Source of the DNA: Micromonospora rubida
GTDB taxonomy: Bacteria > Actinomycetota > Actinomycetes > Mycobacteriales > Micromonosporaceae
NCBI RefSeq assembly: GCF_009908295.1
Contig: NZ_JAAALO010000001.1
Location: 62,001 to 126,000, forward strand
Direction of reading: 5' to 3'
DNA length: 64,000 nt
Shown: piece by piece, positions 16,118 to 25,302 of the stretch
Numbering within the stretch: the first letter of the stretch is position 1
Layout: each line of letters opens with the position of its first letter
Program-made: the position numbers and the translations under genes
The notes under the pieces: model-generated
The model's input: the letters and a program-made list of their open reading frames with translations, nothing else
Databases searched by the model: none
What the model was told of the DNA's origin: nothing

Positions 16118-16747
16118 TCAGTGCCCCCGGGCGATCCACTCGTCGAGGTGCGGGGCCTCGTCGCCGACGGTGCTGCTGTCGCCGTGGCCGGTGTGCACGA
16201 CCGTCTCCGGCGGCAGGGTGAGCAGCCGGGTACGGATGGAGTCGACGATGGTGCCGAAGTCGCTGTACGAGCGGCCGGTGGCGCCCGGTCCGCCGGCGAA
16301 GAGGGTGTCACCGGTGAAGACCACGCCGAGCTGCGGGGCGTACAGGCTGCACGCGCCGGGGCTGTGGCCGGGGGTGTGCAGCACCCGCAGGCCGGTGCCG
16401 GCCACCTCGATCGTGGCCCCGTCGCGCAGTTCCCCGTCGGGGGCGGTGCCGGGGTGCACCAGGTCCCACAGCACCCGGTCGTCGGGGTGCAGCAGCACCG
16501 GCGCACCGGTGGCCCGGGACAGCTCCGGGGCCACCCGGACGTGGTCGTCGTGGGCGTGGGTGGCCACGATCGCCACCACCCGGCGCCGGCCGACGGCGCG
16601 CAGGATCGCGTCGACGTCGTGCGGGGCGTCGACGACGACGCATTCGCTGTCGTCCCCGACCACCCAGACGTTGTTGTCGACGTCGAAGGTCTGCCCGTCG
16701 AGGGAGAACGTGCCGGAGGTGACGGTGTGGTCGACGCGGACGGTCAC
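16118..16747 (-). CDS. MBL-fold hydrolase partnered with mycothiol-dependent formaldehyde dehydrogenase
   Basis: A 209-residue metallo-beta-lactamase fold of glyoxalase II type. The zinc motif THAHDDH and the later metal ligands in [15 protein letters not shown] and HTGHG are all present. The start GTG 16747 overlaps the stop of the dehydrogenase gene (GTGA), so translation is coupled. In mycothiol-using actinomycetes this pair is a conserved operon; the hydrolase probably cleaves the thioester (S-formylmycothiol) made by the dehydrogenase. That assignment rests on context and family, not on a specificity residue. Confidence 0.85.
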   Translation of the reverse strand: MTVRVDHTVTSGTFSLDGQTFDVDNNVWVVGDDSECVVVDAPHDVDAILRAVGRRRVVAIVATHAHDDHVRVAPELSRATGAPVLLHPDDRVLWDLVHPGTAPDGELRDGATIEVAGTGLRVLHTPGHSPGACSLYAPQLGVVFTGDTLFAGGPGATGRSYSDFGTIVDSIRTRLLTLPPETVVHTGHGDSSTVGDEAPHLDEWIARGH

Positions 16748-17832
16748 GGGAAGACCACCACCGAGCGCAGCACGTCGCCGTGGTGCATCCGGGTGAACGC
16801 CTCCTCGACCTGGTCCAGGGCGATCTCCTCGGTGACGAACGCGTCCAGGTCGAGCCGGCCCTGCAGGTAGAGCTCGGTGAGCATGGGGAAGTCGCGGCTG
16901 GGCAGGCAGTCGCCGTACCAGCTCGACTTGAGCGCGCCGCCGCGGCCGAAGACGTCCAGCAGCGGCACGTCGACGGTCATCTCGGGGGTCGGCACGCCGA
17001 CCAGCACGGCCGTCCCGGCGTGGTCGCGGGCGTAGAACGCCTGCTTCCAGGTCTCCGGCCGGCCGACGGCGTCGATGACGACGTCGGCGCCGAAGCCGCC
17101 CGTGGCGGCGCGGATCGCCTCGACCGGGTCGTCCTCCGAGGCGTTGACCGTGTGGGTGGCGCCGAACTTCCGGGCCCAGTCGAGCTTGCGGGAGTCGGTG
17201 TCCACGGCGATGATCGTCGTCGCCCCGGCCAGGGCCGCGCCGGCGACGGCGGCGTCGCCGACCCCGCCGCAGCCGATGACGGCCACGGAGTCGCCCCGGG
17301 TGACCCCGCCGGTGTTCATCGCCGCGCCGAGGCCGGCCATCACCCCGCAGCCGAGCAGGCCGACGGCGGCCGGCCGGGCCGCCGGGTTGACCTTGGTGCA
17401 CTGTCCGGCGTGGACGAGGGTCTTCTCGGCGAAGGCCCCGATGCCCAGGGCCGGGGACAGCTCGGTGCCGTCGGTGAGGGTCATCTTCTGGGCGGCGTTG
17501 TGGGTGGCGAAGCAGTACCACGGCCGGCCCCGCCGGCAGGCGCGGCAGACCCCGCACACGGCCCGCCAGTTGAGCACCACGAAGTCACCCGGCGCGACGC
17601 CGGTGACGCCCTCGCCCACCTGTTCGACGATGCCGGCCGCCTCGTGGCCGAGCAGGAACGGGTACTCGTCGTTGATCCCGCCCTCGCGGTAGTGCAGGTC
17701 GGTGTGGCAGACCCCGCAGGCCTGGACGCGGACCACCGCCTCGCCCGGCCCCGGGTCGGGCACCACGATCGTGGTGACCTCGACCGGCGCGCCCTTGCGC
17801 CGTGAAATGACTCCCCGGACTTCCTGGCTCAC
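16744..17832 (-). CDS. mscR: S-(hydroxymethyl)mycothiol dehydrogenase / nitrosomycothiol reductase
   Basis: Zinc-dependent medium-chain alcohol dehydrogenase of 362 residues. Catalytic zinc ligands are C42 in [11 protein letters not shown] and the GHEAAG motif at about 62-67; a structural-zinc cysteine lobe [15 protein letters not shown] follows; the NAD site is [12 protein letters not shown]. The start GTG 17832 has AGGAGGAG upstream. The family oxidises the formaldehyde-mycothiol adduct and reduces S-nitrosomycothiol. The coupled MBL hydrolase supports this reading. The protein is cytosolic and belongs to formaldehyde and nitrosative-stress detoxification. Confidence 0.9.
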   Translation of the reverse strand: MSQEVRGVISRRKGAPVEVTTIVVPDPGPGEAVVRVQACGVCHTDLHYREGGINDEYPFLLGHEAAGIVEQVGEGVTGVAPGDFVVLNWRAVCGVCRACRRGRPWYCFATHNAAQKMTLTDGTELSPALGIGAFAEKTLVHAGQCTKVNPAARPAAVGLLGCGVMAGLGAAMNTGGVTRGDSVAVIGCGGVGDAAVAGAALAGATTIIAVDTDSRKLDWARKFGATHTVNASEDDPVEAIRAATGGFGADVVIDAVGRPETWKQAFYARDHAGTAVLVGVPTPEMTVDVPLLDVFGRGGALKSSWYGDCLPSRDFPMLTELYLQGRLDLDAFVTEEIALDQVEEAFTRMHHGDVLRSVVVFP

Positions 17833-18009
17833 GTTCTCCTCCTGCTCCACCGCTGTCGATGCCGGCGGCCCGCGGTGGGCGGACCGACGACAGAGAGCGC
17901 CACCGGGCGGGTACGCCACGTCGATCGCGCTTCCCGGCGAAACTACCGCCGATCACCATGTCGAGCCCAGCAACGCCCGACGCCTACCCCGGCCGAGGCC
18001 GCAGGGGGC

Positions 18010-19329
18010 TCACGCGGGTCGATGGGCCGGCGCGGGTTGCGTGAGCGGGGCGGCGTCGCGGGCGAGGTCGGCGAGGTGGCGGCGGGCGGCGTTGCGGTAA
18101 CGCAGCACCTGGACCGCGCCGAGCGCCCACAGGACGTACTGCATGGCGAAGGCCCACCGGAACGCGGTCAGGTCCGGTGCGGCGTGGCCGGCAGGGGTGG
18201 CCAGGTCCAGCACGACCCCGACGGCCAGCACCAGGACGATCGAGGCGGCGAAGCCGCCCACGTTCACGATGCCGGTGGCGCTGCCGATCCGGCTGGCCGG
18301 GTTGGAGGTGCGGGCGTAGTCGAAACCGATGGCCGAGCCGGGGCCGTTGACGGCCAACACCACGACCAGGGCGACCAGCAGCCAGCCCGGGGCGCGGCCG
18401 GGCCAGGCCAACACCACCGCCCAGATCGCGGCGGTGGCCGCGGTGACGGTGAACACCAGCACCGAGCGGCGGAACGGGTGCCGGGCGCACAGGTGGGCGA
18501 TCAGCGGCCCGGCCAGCAGGCCGGACAAAGTCATCAGGGTGAGCAGGGACGCCGCGGTGGTGGGCGACATCCCCTGGCCCTGCACGAGGAACGGGTATCC
18601 CCACAGCAGCGCGAACACCGCGCCGGAGAACTGGGTGACGAAGTGCGTCCACAGGCCCAGCCGGGTGCCGGGCTGGGCCCAGGCGGCGGCCAGTTCCCGG
18701 CGTACGGTGGCCAGGTCGGGGGCGGGCGTGGCGGCGTGCTCCCGGTGCGGGGTGTCCCGGACGGCCACGACGACCATGGTGAGCACGGTCGCGCCGAGCG
18801 CCGCGGCGGTGAGGAACGCCGGGGTCCAGCCGGCGCGGTGCAGCAGGGCGACCAGCGGCACGGCGCCGAGGACCGCGCCGAGCTGGCCGAGTGAGCCGGT
18901 GAGCTGCACCAGCATCGGGTTGCGGCGGCCGGGGAACCAGAACGCGACGATGCGCAGCACGCTGATGAAGGTCATCGCGTCGCCGAGGCCGACCAGCACC
19001 CGGGCGGCGACGGCGAGCCCGACGTGGGTGGCCACCGCGAAGCAGAGCTGGCCGGCGACCATCAGCAGCCCGCCGGCGATCAGCAGCCGGCGGGAGCCGA
19101 ACCGGTCGAGCAGCACCCCCACCGGCACCTGCATGGCGGCGTACACGGCGAGCTGGGCGACGGTGAAGACGGCCAGGGTGGAGGCGCTGATGTCGAAGCG
19201 GTGCGCGGCGTCGACCCCGGTCACGCCGAGGGAACTGCGGTGGAACACCGCCGCCACGTACGCGCTGAGGGCCACCGCCCAGACCAGCGCGGCGGAGCGG
19301 CGGGGCACGGCGGTCGGGGCGGCGCTCAC
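18010..19329 (-). CDS. MFS transporter
   Basis: 439 residues with twelve predicted membrane helices in two halves and a cytoplasmic loop around residues 200-225. The motif-A-like loop LLDRFGSRRLLIAGG after helix 2 marks the major facilitator superfamily. A second helix-loop (LCARHPFRRSVLVFT) mirrors it in the C-terminal half. The substrate is unknown. The start GTG 19329 overlaps the stop of an upstream 23-codon frame (19326-19397), so translation may be coupled to it. Confidence 0.88.
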   Translation of the reverse strand: MSAAPTAVPRRSAALVWAVALSAYVAAVFHRSSLGVTGVDAAHRFDISASTLAVFTVAQLAVYAAMQVPVGVLLDRFGSRRLLIAGGLLMVAGQLCFAVATHVGLAVAARVLVGLGDAMTFISVLRIVAFWFPGRRNPMLVQLTGSLGQLGAVLGAVPLVALLHRAGWTPAFLTAAALGATVLTMVVVAVRDTPHREHAATPAPDLATVRRELAAAWAQPGTRLGLWTHFVTQFSGAVFALLWGYPFLVQGQGMSPTTAASLLTLMTLSGLLAGPLIAHLCARHPFRRSVLVFTVTAATAAIWAVVLAWPGRAPGWLLVALVVVLAVNGPGSAIGFDYARTSNPASRIGSATGIVNVGGFAASIVLVLAVGVVLDLATPAGHAAPDLTAFRWAFAMQYVLWALGAVQVLRYRNAARRHLADLARDAAPLTQPAPAHRPA

Positions 19330-19397
19330 GGGTGCCGGTACGCCCGCCCGGTGGTCACGGTGGCGGCGGCGCGCGCCGTTGAGCTGGGATGCGTCAT
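19326..19397 (-). CDS. Possible 23-aa upstream peptide of the MFS gene
   Basis: The frame starts at ATG 19397 behind a weak AGGAC site and reads MTHPSSTARAAATVTTGRAY then RHP. Its TGA overlaps the GTG of the MFS gene by GTGA, a layout typical of translational coupling. The peptide has no run of one rare residue that would suggest amino-acid attenuation. It may be a real leader or a chance frame. Confidence 0.3.
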   Translation of the reverse strand: MTHPSSTARAAATVTTGRAYRHP

Positions 19398-19628
19398 GTC
19401 CTCATGGTGCGTCGCACCCCCTGCGGGGCCGGTACGCGGGCTGCCCGGACGTGGCCCGGGCCACGGGCGGCCAAGGCTTCCGGGTGGGATCACCGCCGGC
19501 TGTCGGCCCGGAGTCGCCGGCCATGCCCGATCGTCACCTGGACGAGGGAGGGGCGCTGTGGCGTGCGCCACTTGTGGGACACGCCGGCACGGCGGGCGAC
19601 GCCCCGCCGCACTGGGCAGAATCGACGC

Positions 19629-21074
19629 ATGTCTTCGCGCCGGTGGCTGCTCGCCGATCAACTCGGGCCGCACTTCCTCGACGACGGGGCGCAGCCGGTG
19701 CTGCTCGTGGAGGCCCGGGACCTGTTCCGTCGGCGCCCCCTGCACCGGCAGAGGGCCCACCTGATCCTGTCCGCGCTGCGTCACCGGGCCGCGGAGCTGG
19801 GCGACCGGGCGCTGCTGGTGCGGGCCGCGACGTTCCGGGAGGCACTGGCCCGGGTCGACGGGCCCGTCGAGGTGTGCCACCCGCCGTCGCGGGCGGGGCT
19901 GGCCTTCGCCCGTTCCGTGCCGGGGCTGACGATCCTGCCACCCCGGGGCTTCCTCACCAGCCGCGACGACTTCACCGCCTGGGCGGACGCGTACCGGCGG
20001 GGGCCGTTGCGGATGGCCGAGTTCTACCGCTGGGCCCGCCGTGAGCACCGCGTGCTGGACGGGCCGCCGGGGCGGGTGCCGCGCCGGCCCCGGCGGGCCG
20101 GCGGCACGGTCGCCCCCGCTCCCCCGCCGATCGTGGAGGACGAGATCGACGCGGAGGTGCGCGACGATCTGGACCGGTGGGAGAAGGAGGGGATGCGGTT
20201 CGTCGGCCGAGACGGGCCGCGCAGCTACCCCGCCACACACGCCGAGGCCGACGCCCGGCTGCGGCACTTCGTCCGGCACCGGCTGCCCGACCACGGCCGC
20301 TACCAGAAGGTGATGAGCGTCGACGACCCGATGCTGGCGCACAGCGTGCTGTCGTCGTCGTTCAACCTGGGGTTGCTCGACCCGGCGGAGGCGATCCGGG
20401 CGGCCGAGGGAGCGTGGCGCGACGGGGCCGCGTCGCTGTCGGCGGTGGAGCCGTTCATCCGGGGGCTGCTCGGCTGGCGGGAGTTCCTCTGGCAGCTCTA
20501 CTGGTACTTCGAGCCCGCGTTCCGGAACGGCAACTGGCTGGCCGCGACCGAGCCGCTGCCCGGCTGGTTCGCCGACCTGGACGCCGACGCGGTCGAGGCG
20601 CACTGCCTGGCCGACGTGCTGGCCGGGGTGCGGGACCGGGCCTGGGCACACCACTCGCAGCGGCTGCTGGTGCTCGGCAACTACGCGTTGCAGCGCGGCT
20701 GGCGGCCGGCGGAGCTGGCGGACTGGTTCAAGGGGTGCTTCGTCGACGGCGCCGACTGGGTGATGAACGCGACGGTGGTCGGCATGAGCCGCTACGCCGA
20801 CCTGGGCCGGGTCGACACCCGCCCGTACGCGGTCGACGGCCGCTACATCGACGAGCTCAGCGACTACTGCGGCGGCTGCCGGTACCGGCCGGACGCGGTG
20901 CTCGGCGACCTGGCCTGCCCGTACACCGGGGGGTTCGACGCCTTCCTGCACCGCAACCGGGGGCGGCTGGCCGGCGACCCGCGGCTCGCCGCGGAGCTGG
21001 CCGAGCGCGAGGACCCGCAGGTGCGGGAGGCGGTGCTGGCCCAGGAGGACAAGCGCGGCGGCAGCCCGCCCTGA
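19629..21074 (+). CDS. Cryptochrome/photolyase-related protein (FeS-BCP type)
   Basis: 481 residues, start ATG 19629. The N-terminal Rossmann domain opens MSSRRWLLADQLGPHF, the DQLG motif of the deoxyribodipyrimidine photolyase-related family; the C-terminal helical domain carries FAD-binding features (SFNLGLLDP, FIRGLLGWREFLWQLYW) and the cysteines of the iron-sulfur photolyase group (YCGGC, LACPYTGG plus an upstream Cys). This group includes bacterial (6-4) photolyases and the CryB photoreceptor, with FAD, a lumazine-type antenna and a [4Fe-4S] cluster. DNA repair of UV (6-4) products is likely, but photoreception cannot be excluded. Confidence 0.85.
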   Translation: MSSRRWLLADQLGPHFLDDGAQPVLLVEARDLFRRRPLHRQRAHLILSALRHRAAELGDRALLVRAATFREALARVDGPVEVCHPPSRAGLAFARSVPGLTILPPRGFLTSRDDFTAWADAYRRGPLRMAEFYRWARREHRVLDGPPGRVPRRPRRAGGTVAPAPPPIVEDEIDAEVRDDLDRWEKEGMRFVGRDGPRSYPATHAEADARLRHFVRHRLPDHGRYQKVMSVDDPMLAHSVLSSSFNLGLLDPAEAIRAAEGAWRDGAASLSAVEPFIRGLLGWREFLWQLYWYFEPAFRNGNWLAATEPLPGWFADLDADAVEAHCLADVLAGVRDRAWAHHSQRLLVLGNYALQRGWRPAELADWFKGCFVDGADWVMNATVVGMSRYADLGRVDTRPYAVDGRYIDELSDYCGGCRYRPDAVLGDLACPYTGGFDAFLHRNRGRLAGDPRLAAELAEREDPQVREAVLAQEDKRGGSPP

Positions 21075-21080
21075 CCGCCC

Positions 21081-21932
21081 TCAGCCGCGCGCGGGGTGCC
21101 CGGCCCAGAAGTCGGTGACCAGCCCGTGGAACTCCGCGGCCCGCTCGACCTGGGGCAGGTGGCCGGTGTCGGCGAACAGGTGGGCGCGGGCCCGGGGCAG
21201 CCGGGCACGGGCGGCGTCGAGGTGCGCGGCGGGCAGGATCAGGTCGCGGTCGCCCCAGATCACCAGGATGGGCAGGTCCAGCCGGGCCACGGCGTCGAGC
21301 AGTTCGGCGCGCCACCCGGGGGCGACACCGCGGACCGTGCCGAGGCTGCCGACGAGTTCCAGCATCACCCGGGCGGCGTGTGGTCGGCGGGCCACCGCGA
21401 GGGCCTCGGCGAGGCGTGCCCGCGTGACGTGCCGCCGGTCGTGGAACAGGGCCCGCTCGGTGTGCCGGACCACGGCCCGGCTCGGCCGCAGCAGCAGCCG
21501 GCCGAGCGGTCGCAGCGCCAGCAGGCGCAGGGCGATCGTCACCTCCGCGCCGAAGCCGGCGCTGTCGACCAGGACCAGGCTGGCCGCGCGGGTCGGGTCG
21601 TCGACGGCCAGCCGCATCGCGACCGCCCCGCCGAGGGAGTTGCCGACGAGGTGGGCGGGGCGGTCGACGCCGAGGGCGTCGAGGCAGTCGGCGGTGGCCC
21701 GGGCCACCGCCGGCAGGGTGTGCGGCTCGTCCAGCGGCGCGGAGCCGCCGTGCCCGGCCAGGTCGAGGCTGATCACCCGGTGGTCGCGGGCGAGCAGGTC
21801 GTGCTGTTCGGCGAAGTCGGCGAGGGTGCGGCCGACGCCGTGCAGCAGCACCACCGGCGGCCCCTGCCCGGCCACCCGGCAGCGGACCGCCCGCCCCCGG
21901 ACGGTGAGGGTCGTGTCGGTCGGCCCGGTCAC
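21081..21932 (-). CDS. Alpha/beta hydrolase
   Basis: 283 residues from GTG 21932, which follows GGAAGGGG. The fold is shown by the oxyanion segment LLHGVGRTLADF, the nucleophile elbow GNSLGG, an Asp in IWGDRDLILP and the catalytic His in ADTGHLPQVE. No signal peptide. It is the last gene of a three-gene minus operon with an SDR (32-base gap) and a flavin monooxygenase, suggesting that an ester or lactone made by the monooxygenase is hydrolysed here. This link is inference. Confidence 0.85.
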   Translation of the reverse strand: MTGPTDTTLTVRGRAVRCRVAGQGPPVVLLHGVGRTLADFAEQHDLLARDHRVISLDLAGHGGSAPLDEPHTLPAVARATADCLDALGVDRPAHLVGNSLGGAVAMRLAVDDPTRAASLVLVDSAGFGAEVTIALRLLALRPLGRLLLRPSRAVVRHTERALFHDRRHVTRARLAEALAVARRPHAARVMLELVGSLGTVRGVAPGWRAELLDAVARLDLPILVIWGDRDLILPAAHLDAARARLPRARAHLFADTGHLPQVERAAEFHGLVTDFWAGHPARG

Positions 21933-21963
21933 GTCGGCTGCCCCTTCCGGCCGTCCGGCCCGG

Positions 21964-22896
21964 TCACGTCGGCTCCCCCGCGCCGTCCGCCGACGCCGGG
22001 GCGGGGGGCGGCGCGGCCGGCCGGTGGGGTACGGGCGTCGGGGGCGCGACGGCGGCCGGCCGGGGGGCGCGGTTGAGGGCGAGGGCAAGGGCGAGGACCC
22101 GCCCGTACGAGGCGGGGGCGAGCCGGGCCAGCAGGTCCGGCAGCTTCGCCGACCAGCCGATCAGCACCCGGCCCCGGCGGCGCTCGACGCCGCGCAGGAT
22201 GACCTCGGCGGCGACGGCGGGGTCGATGGAGAGCAGCTTCTCGAACTGCCGGCGGTCGGCCTCGAACTCCTCGGCGGGCACGCCGCTGCCGAGCCGGGCG
22301 CTCTGCGCGATGCGGGTGCGGATGCCGCCGGGGTGCACGGAGGTCACCCCGATGCCGTCGTCGACCAGTTCGTGGCGCAGCGCCTCGGTGAAGCCGCGGA
22401 CGGCGAACTTGCTCGCCGCGTACGCGGTCTGCCCGGCGGGGGCGATGAGCCCGAACAGGCTGGACACGTTGACCAGGTGGGCGCCGGGTTCGGCCTTCAG
22501 GGCGGGCAGCAGGGCGTGGGTCAGCCGCACCACGGCCCGGAAGTTGACGTCGATCACCCAGCCGAACTCGTCGAGGGTGATCTGGTCGAACCGGCCGCCG
22601 AGGGCGACGCCGGCGTTGTTGATCAGCAGCCGCACCCGGGGGTGGCGTCGGCGGATCTCCTCGGCCACCGTGATGGTCGCGGCGGCGTCGGCGAGGTCCA
22701 CCAGGTGGGTGGTGACCGGCCGGTCGGGGTGGTCGGCCCGGATCGCGGCCACCACGGCGGCGAGCCGGTCGGCGTCCCGGTCGAGCAGGACCAGGCCGGC
22801 GCCGCGCCGGGCCAGGCCGTGGGCGAGGGCCTCGCCGATGCCGCTGGCCGCCCCGGTGACCACGGCCGTCCCGGCCGCGAAGTCGAACCTGCGCAC
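21964..22896 (-). CDS. SDR-family oxidoreductase
   Basis: 310 residues. The classical short-chain dehydrogenase signature is complete: the nucleotide motif TGAASGIG at about 14-21, NNAG, the catalytic Ser in NVSSLFGL, and YAASK. A C-terminal extension of about 60 residues is Pro/Ala rich and probably peripheral. In mycobacterial mymA-type loci an SDR like this lies beside a Baeyer-Villiger-type monooxygenase, as it does here. The substrate is likely a lipid-like alcohol or ketone, by analogy only. Confidence 0.87.
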   Translation of the reverse strand: MRRFDFAAGTAVVTGAASGIGEALAHGLARRGAGLVLLDRDADRLAAVVAAIRADHPDRPVTTHLVDLADAAATITVAEEIRRRHPRVRLLINNAGVALGGRFDQITLDEFGWVIDVNFRAVVRLTHALLPALKAEPGAHLVNVSSLFGLIAPAGQTAYAASKFAVRGFTEALRHELVDDGIGVTSVHPGGIRTRIAQSARLGSGVPAEEFEADRRQFEKLLSIDPAVAAEVILRGVERRRGRVLIGWSAKLPDLLARLAPASYGRVLALALALNRAPRPAAVAPPTPVPHRPAAPPPAPASADGAGEPT

Positions 22897-22929
22897 GTCG
22901 GTCTCCTCTGCTCGGTCGGCGGGGTCCGG

Positions 22930-24435
22930 TCAGCCGGCGGGGGTGCCGGCGGGATCCCACCGGTCGGTGGTGGCCGCCTCGCCCGCGCGGGAGAACCGCA
23001 CCCCCGAGTCGGCGAGCCGGCCGTGCCGCATCAGCAGCACGTCCCGGGCGTAATTCTGGTGCAGCCGCCACGGCGCCGCCGCGCCCTGCTTGGGCAGCAC
23101 GTCGAGGCCGCGCAGCACGTACCCGGACTTCAGGTCGATGAGCGGCTCCAGGTCGCCGGAGGTGGGGGCGAGCGGGGTGACGACCTGCTGGCCGGTGGCG
23201 TCGAGGTGGGCCAGCAGCCGGCAGACGTAGGTGGCCACGAGGTCGGCCTTGAGCGTCCAGGAGGCGTTGGTGTAGCCGATGGTCAGCGCGAAGTTCGGCA
23301 CGCCGGAGAGCATCATGCCCTTGTACGCCACCGTCCGGGCGAGGTCGACCCGCTCGCCGTCCACGACGATCGTCATGCCGCCGAGGACGAGCAGGTTGAG
23401 GCCGGTGGCGGTGACCACCACGTCGGCGGTCAGCTCCGCGCCGGAGGCGAGCCGCAGGCCGGTGGCGGTGAAGGTCTCGATCCGGTCGGTGACCACCGAG
23501 GCCCGGCCCTGACCGAGGGCGGTGAACAGGTCGCCGTCGGGGGCCACGCACAGCCGCTGGTCCCACGGGTCGTAGCGGGGCGAGAAGTGCCGGTCGACGT
23601 CGTAGCCGGCGGGCAGCCGATCCGTCGCCGCGCGCCGCAGGAACCGCTTCACCAGCTTCGGGGCGCGGCGGCTGAGCTGGAAGGTGGCCGTGCCGAACAG
23701 CACGTTCTTCCACCGCACCACCGGGTGCACGGCCTTCGGGGGCAGGAAGCGGCGCAGCGCGTCGGCGAGGGCGTCGCGCGAGGGCAGCGCGACCACATAC
23801 GTCGGTGAGCGCTGGAGCATGGTGACGTGGGCGGCCCGCTCGGCCAGGGCCGGCACCAGGGTCACCGCGGTCGCGCCGCTGCCGATCACCACCACCCGCT
23901 TGCCGGTGTGGTCGAGGTCGGCGGGCCAGTGCTGCGGGTGCACCACCCGCCCCGTGTACGCCCGCGCGCCGGGGAGGTCCGGGGTGTAGCCGGTGTCGTA
24001 GCGGTAGTAGCCGGAGCAGGTGAACAGGAACGCGCAGGTGACGGTGACGTCCTCGCCGGTGTCGTCGCGGTGGGCGCGCACCGTCCAGCGGGCGGTCGCG
24101 CTGTCCCACTCGGCGGCGAGCACCCGGTGGTGGAAGCGGACGTGTTCGTCGACGCCGTACTCGCGGGCCGTCTCGCGCACGTAGTCGCGGATCGAGTCGC
24201 CGTCGGCGATGGCCACCGGGTTCGTCCACGGCTTGAACGAGTAGCCGAGGGTGAACATGTCCGAGTCCGACCGGATGCCCGGGTAGCGGAACAGGTCCCA
24301 CGTGCCGCCGATCGCGCCGCGCGCCTCCAGCACCGCGTACGTCTTGTCGGTGCGGCTGCGGCGCAGGTGGCAGGCGGCGCCGACACCGGACAGGCCGGCG
24401 CCGACGATCAACACGTCGACGTGCTCGGGGGCCAT
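22930..24435 (-). CDS. Flavin-containing (Baeyer-Villiger type) monooxygenase
   Basis: 501 residues from ATG 24435 with GGGAG upstream. Two Rossmann motifs are seen: GAGLSG at 12-17 for FAD and GSGATA near residue 192 for NADPH. Between them the fingerprint YTGRVVHPQHWP matches the FxGxxxHxxxW pattern of Baeyer-Villiger monooxygenases. GGTWDLFRYPG is also characteristic. The protein resembles the mycobacterial MymA/EthA group in architecture. A good promoter lies 33-62 bases upstream. It heads the operon with the SDR and the hydrolase. Confidence 0.9.
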   Translation of the reverse strand: MAPEHVDVLIVGAGLSGVGAACHLRRSRTDKTYAVLEARGAIGGTWDLFRYPGIRSDSDMFTLGYSFKPWTNPVAIADGDSIRDYVRETAREYGVDEHVRFHHRVLAAEWDSATARWTVRAHRDDTGEDVTVTCAFLFTCSGYYRYDTGYTPDLPGARAYTGRVVHPQHWPADLDHTGKRVVVIGSGATAVTLVPALAERAAHVTMLQRSPTYVVALPSRDALADALRRFLPPKAVHPVVRWKNVLFGTATFQLSRRAPKLVKRFLRRAATDRLPAGYDVDRHFSPRYDPWDQRLCVAPDGDLFTALGQGRASVVTDRIETFTATGLRLASGAELTADVVVTATGLNLLVLGGMTIVVDGERVDLARTVAYKGMMLSGVPNFALTIGYTNASWTLKADLVATYVCRLLAHLDATGQQVVTPLAPTSGDLEPLIDLKSGYVLRGLDVLPKQGAAAPWRLHQNYARDVLLMRHGRLADSGVRFSRAGEAATTDRWDPAGTPAG

Positions 24436-24467
24436 CGCGCGTCTCCCGTCGCAGGGCGGTGGATCGG

Positions 24468-24497
24468 ACCATATCCAGTGCCGTCGACGTCGGTCAA
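24468..24497 (-). promoter_or_regulatory. Promoter of the monooxygenase-SDR-hydrolase operon
   Basis: On the minus strand TTGACC (24497-24492) and TATGGT (24473-24468) with an 18-base spacer, a near-consensus housekeeping promoter. Predicted start about 24461, giving a short leader of about 25 bases. Confidence 0.65.
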
Positions 24498-24746
24498 CGG
24501 CTGGCCGAGGACCCGCGGGCCCGGCGGCGGGAGCTGATCCACCGGTTCCGCCCCGGTGGGCCGCCAGGGCGGCGTGGTCGGGTTCGACGGCTGACCCGGT
24601 ACGACCGACCGGGGGTGCCGCGGCCACCCCCCGAGCCGGCACGATTCGTCAGGCGGCAAAAAAGACTGTCGATGTCGCGAGGGCTCGACGGCCGGACCCG
24701 CCGCCGCACCGGACAGAACCGCTCGTCGAGGCCAGGGGGCTGGACA

Positions 24747-25166
24747 ATGGACTTCACGCTCGAACTCGTCGCGGTGCCGGTGTCCGACGTGGACCGGGCC
24801 AAGGAGTTCTACCAGGAGCGCGCCGGGTTCCGGCTGGACGTCGACATCCGCTCCGGTGAGGACTTCCGGGTCGTGCAGCTCACCCCGCCGGGGTCGGCGT
24901 GTTCGATCGCGCTGATGCGCGACCCGGACGGCGCGGGCGGCGTCAGCGGCCTGCACCTGGTGGTGACGGACCTCGACATCGCACGCGAGGAACTGCTGGC
25001 GCGCGGGCTGCCGGCGAGCGAGATCTTCCACTTCGAGGAGGGCGGGGTGCGGGTCCCCGGCCCGGACCCGCAGCGGCGCGACTACGCCTCCTACCTGTCG
25101 TTCAGCGACCCCGACGGCAACGGGTGGCTGGTGCAGGAGGTCCGCCGGACGACCACGACGGCCTGA
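24747..25166 (+). CDS. VOC/glyoxalase superfamily protein
   Basis: 139 residues starting at ATG 24747. The pattern [20 protein letters not shown] is the N-terminal betaalpha unit of vicinal-oxygen-chelate proteins, and the C-terminal unit ends [14 protein letters not shown], the typical DPDGN turn before the last strand with its Glu. It could be a lactoylglutathione-lyase-like enzyme or a resistance/binding protein; the specific reaction cannot be read. It is monocistronic, upstream of the Cys-rich pentapeptide gene. Confidence 0.82.
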   Translation: MDFTLELVAVPVSDVDRAKEFYQERAGFRLDVDIRSGEDFRVVQLTPPGSACSIALMRDPDGAGGVSGLHLVVTDLDIAREELLARGLPASEIFHFEEGGVRVPGPDPQRRDYASYLSFSDPDGNGWLVQEVRRTTTTA

Positions 25167-25302
25167 CGGGCGGACCCGGGTTTCCCGGCGGAGTGCCGCG
25201 ACACCGCCGGCACCCCCGGCCCTCGGGCACGGGAGCCGGCGGGACAATGGGGGAATCCGGGGGACCGCCCCCGGCGCCTCGCCCCGTAGGAGAACGCCCA
25301 CC

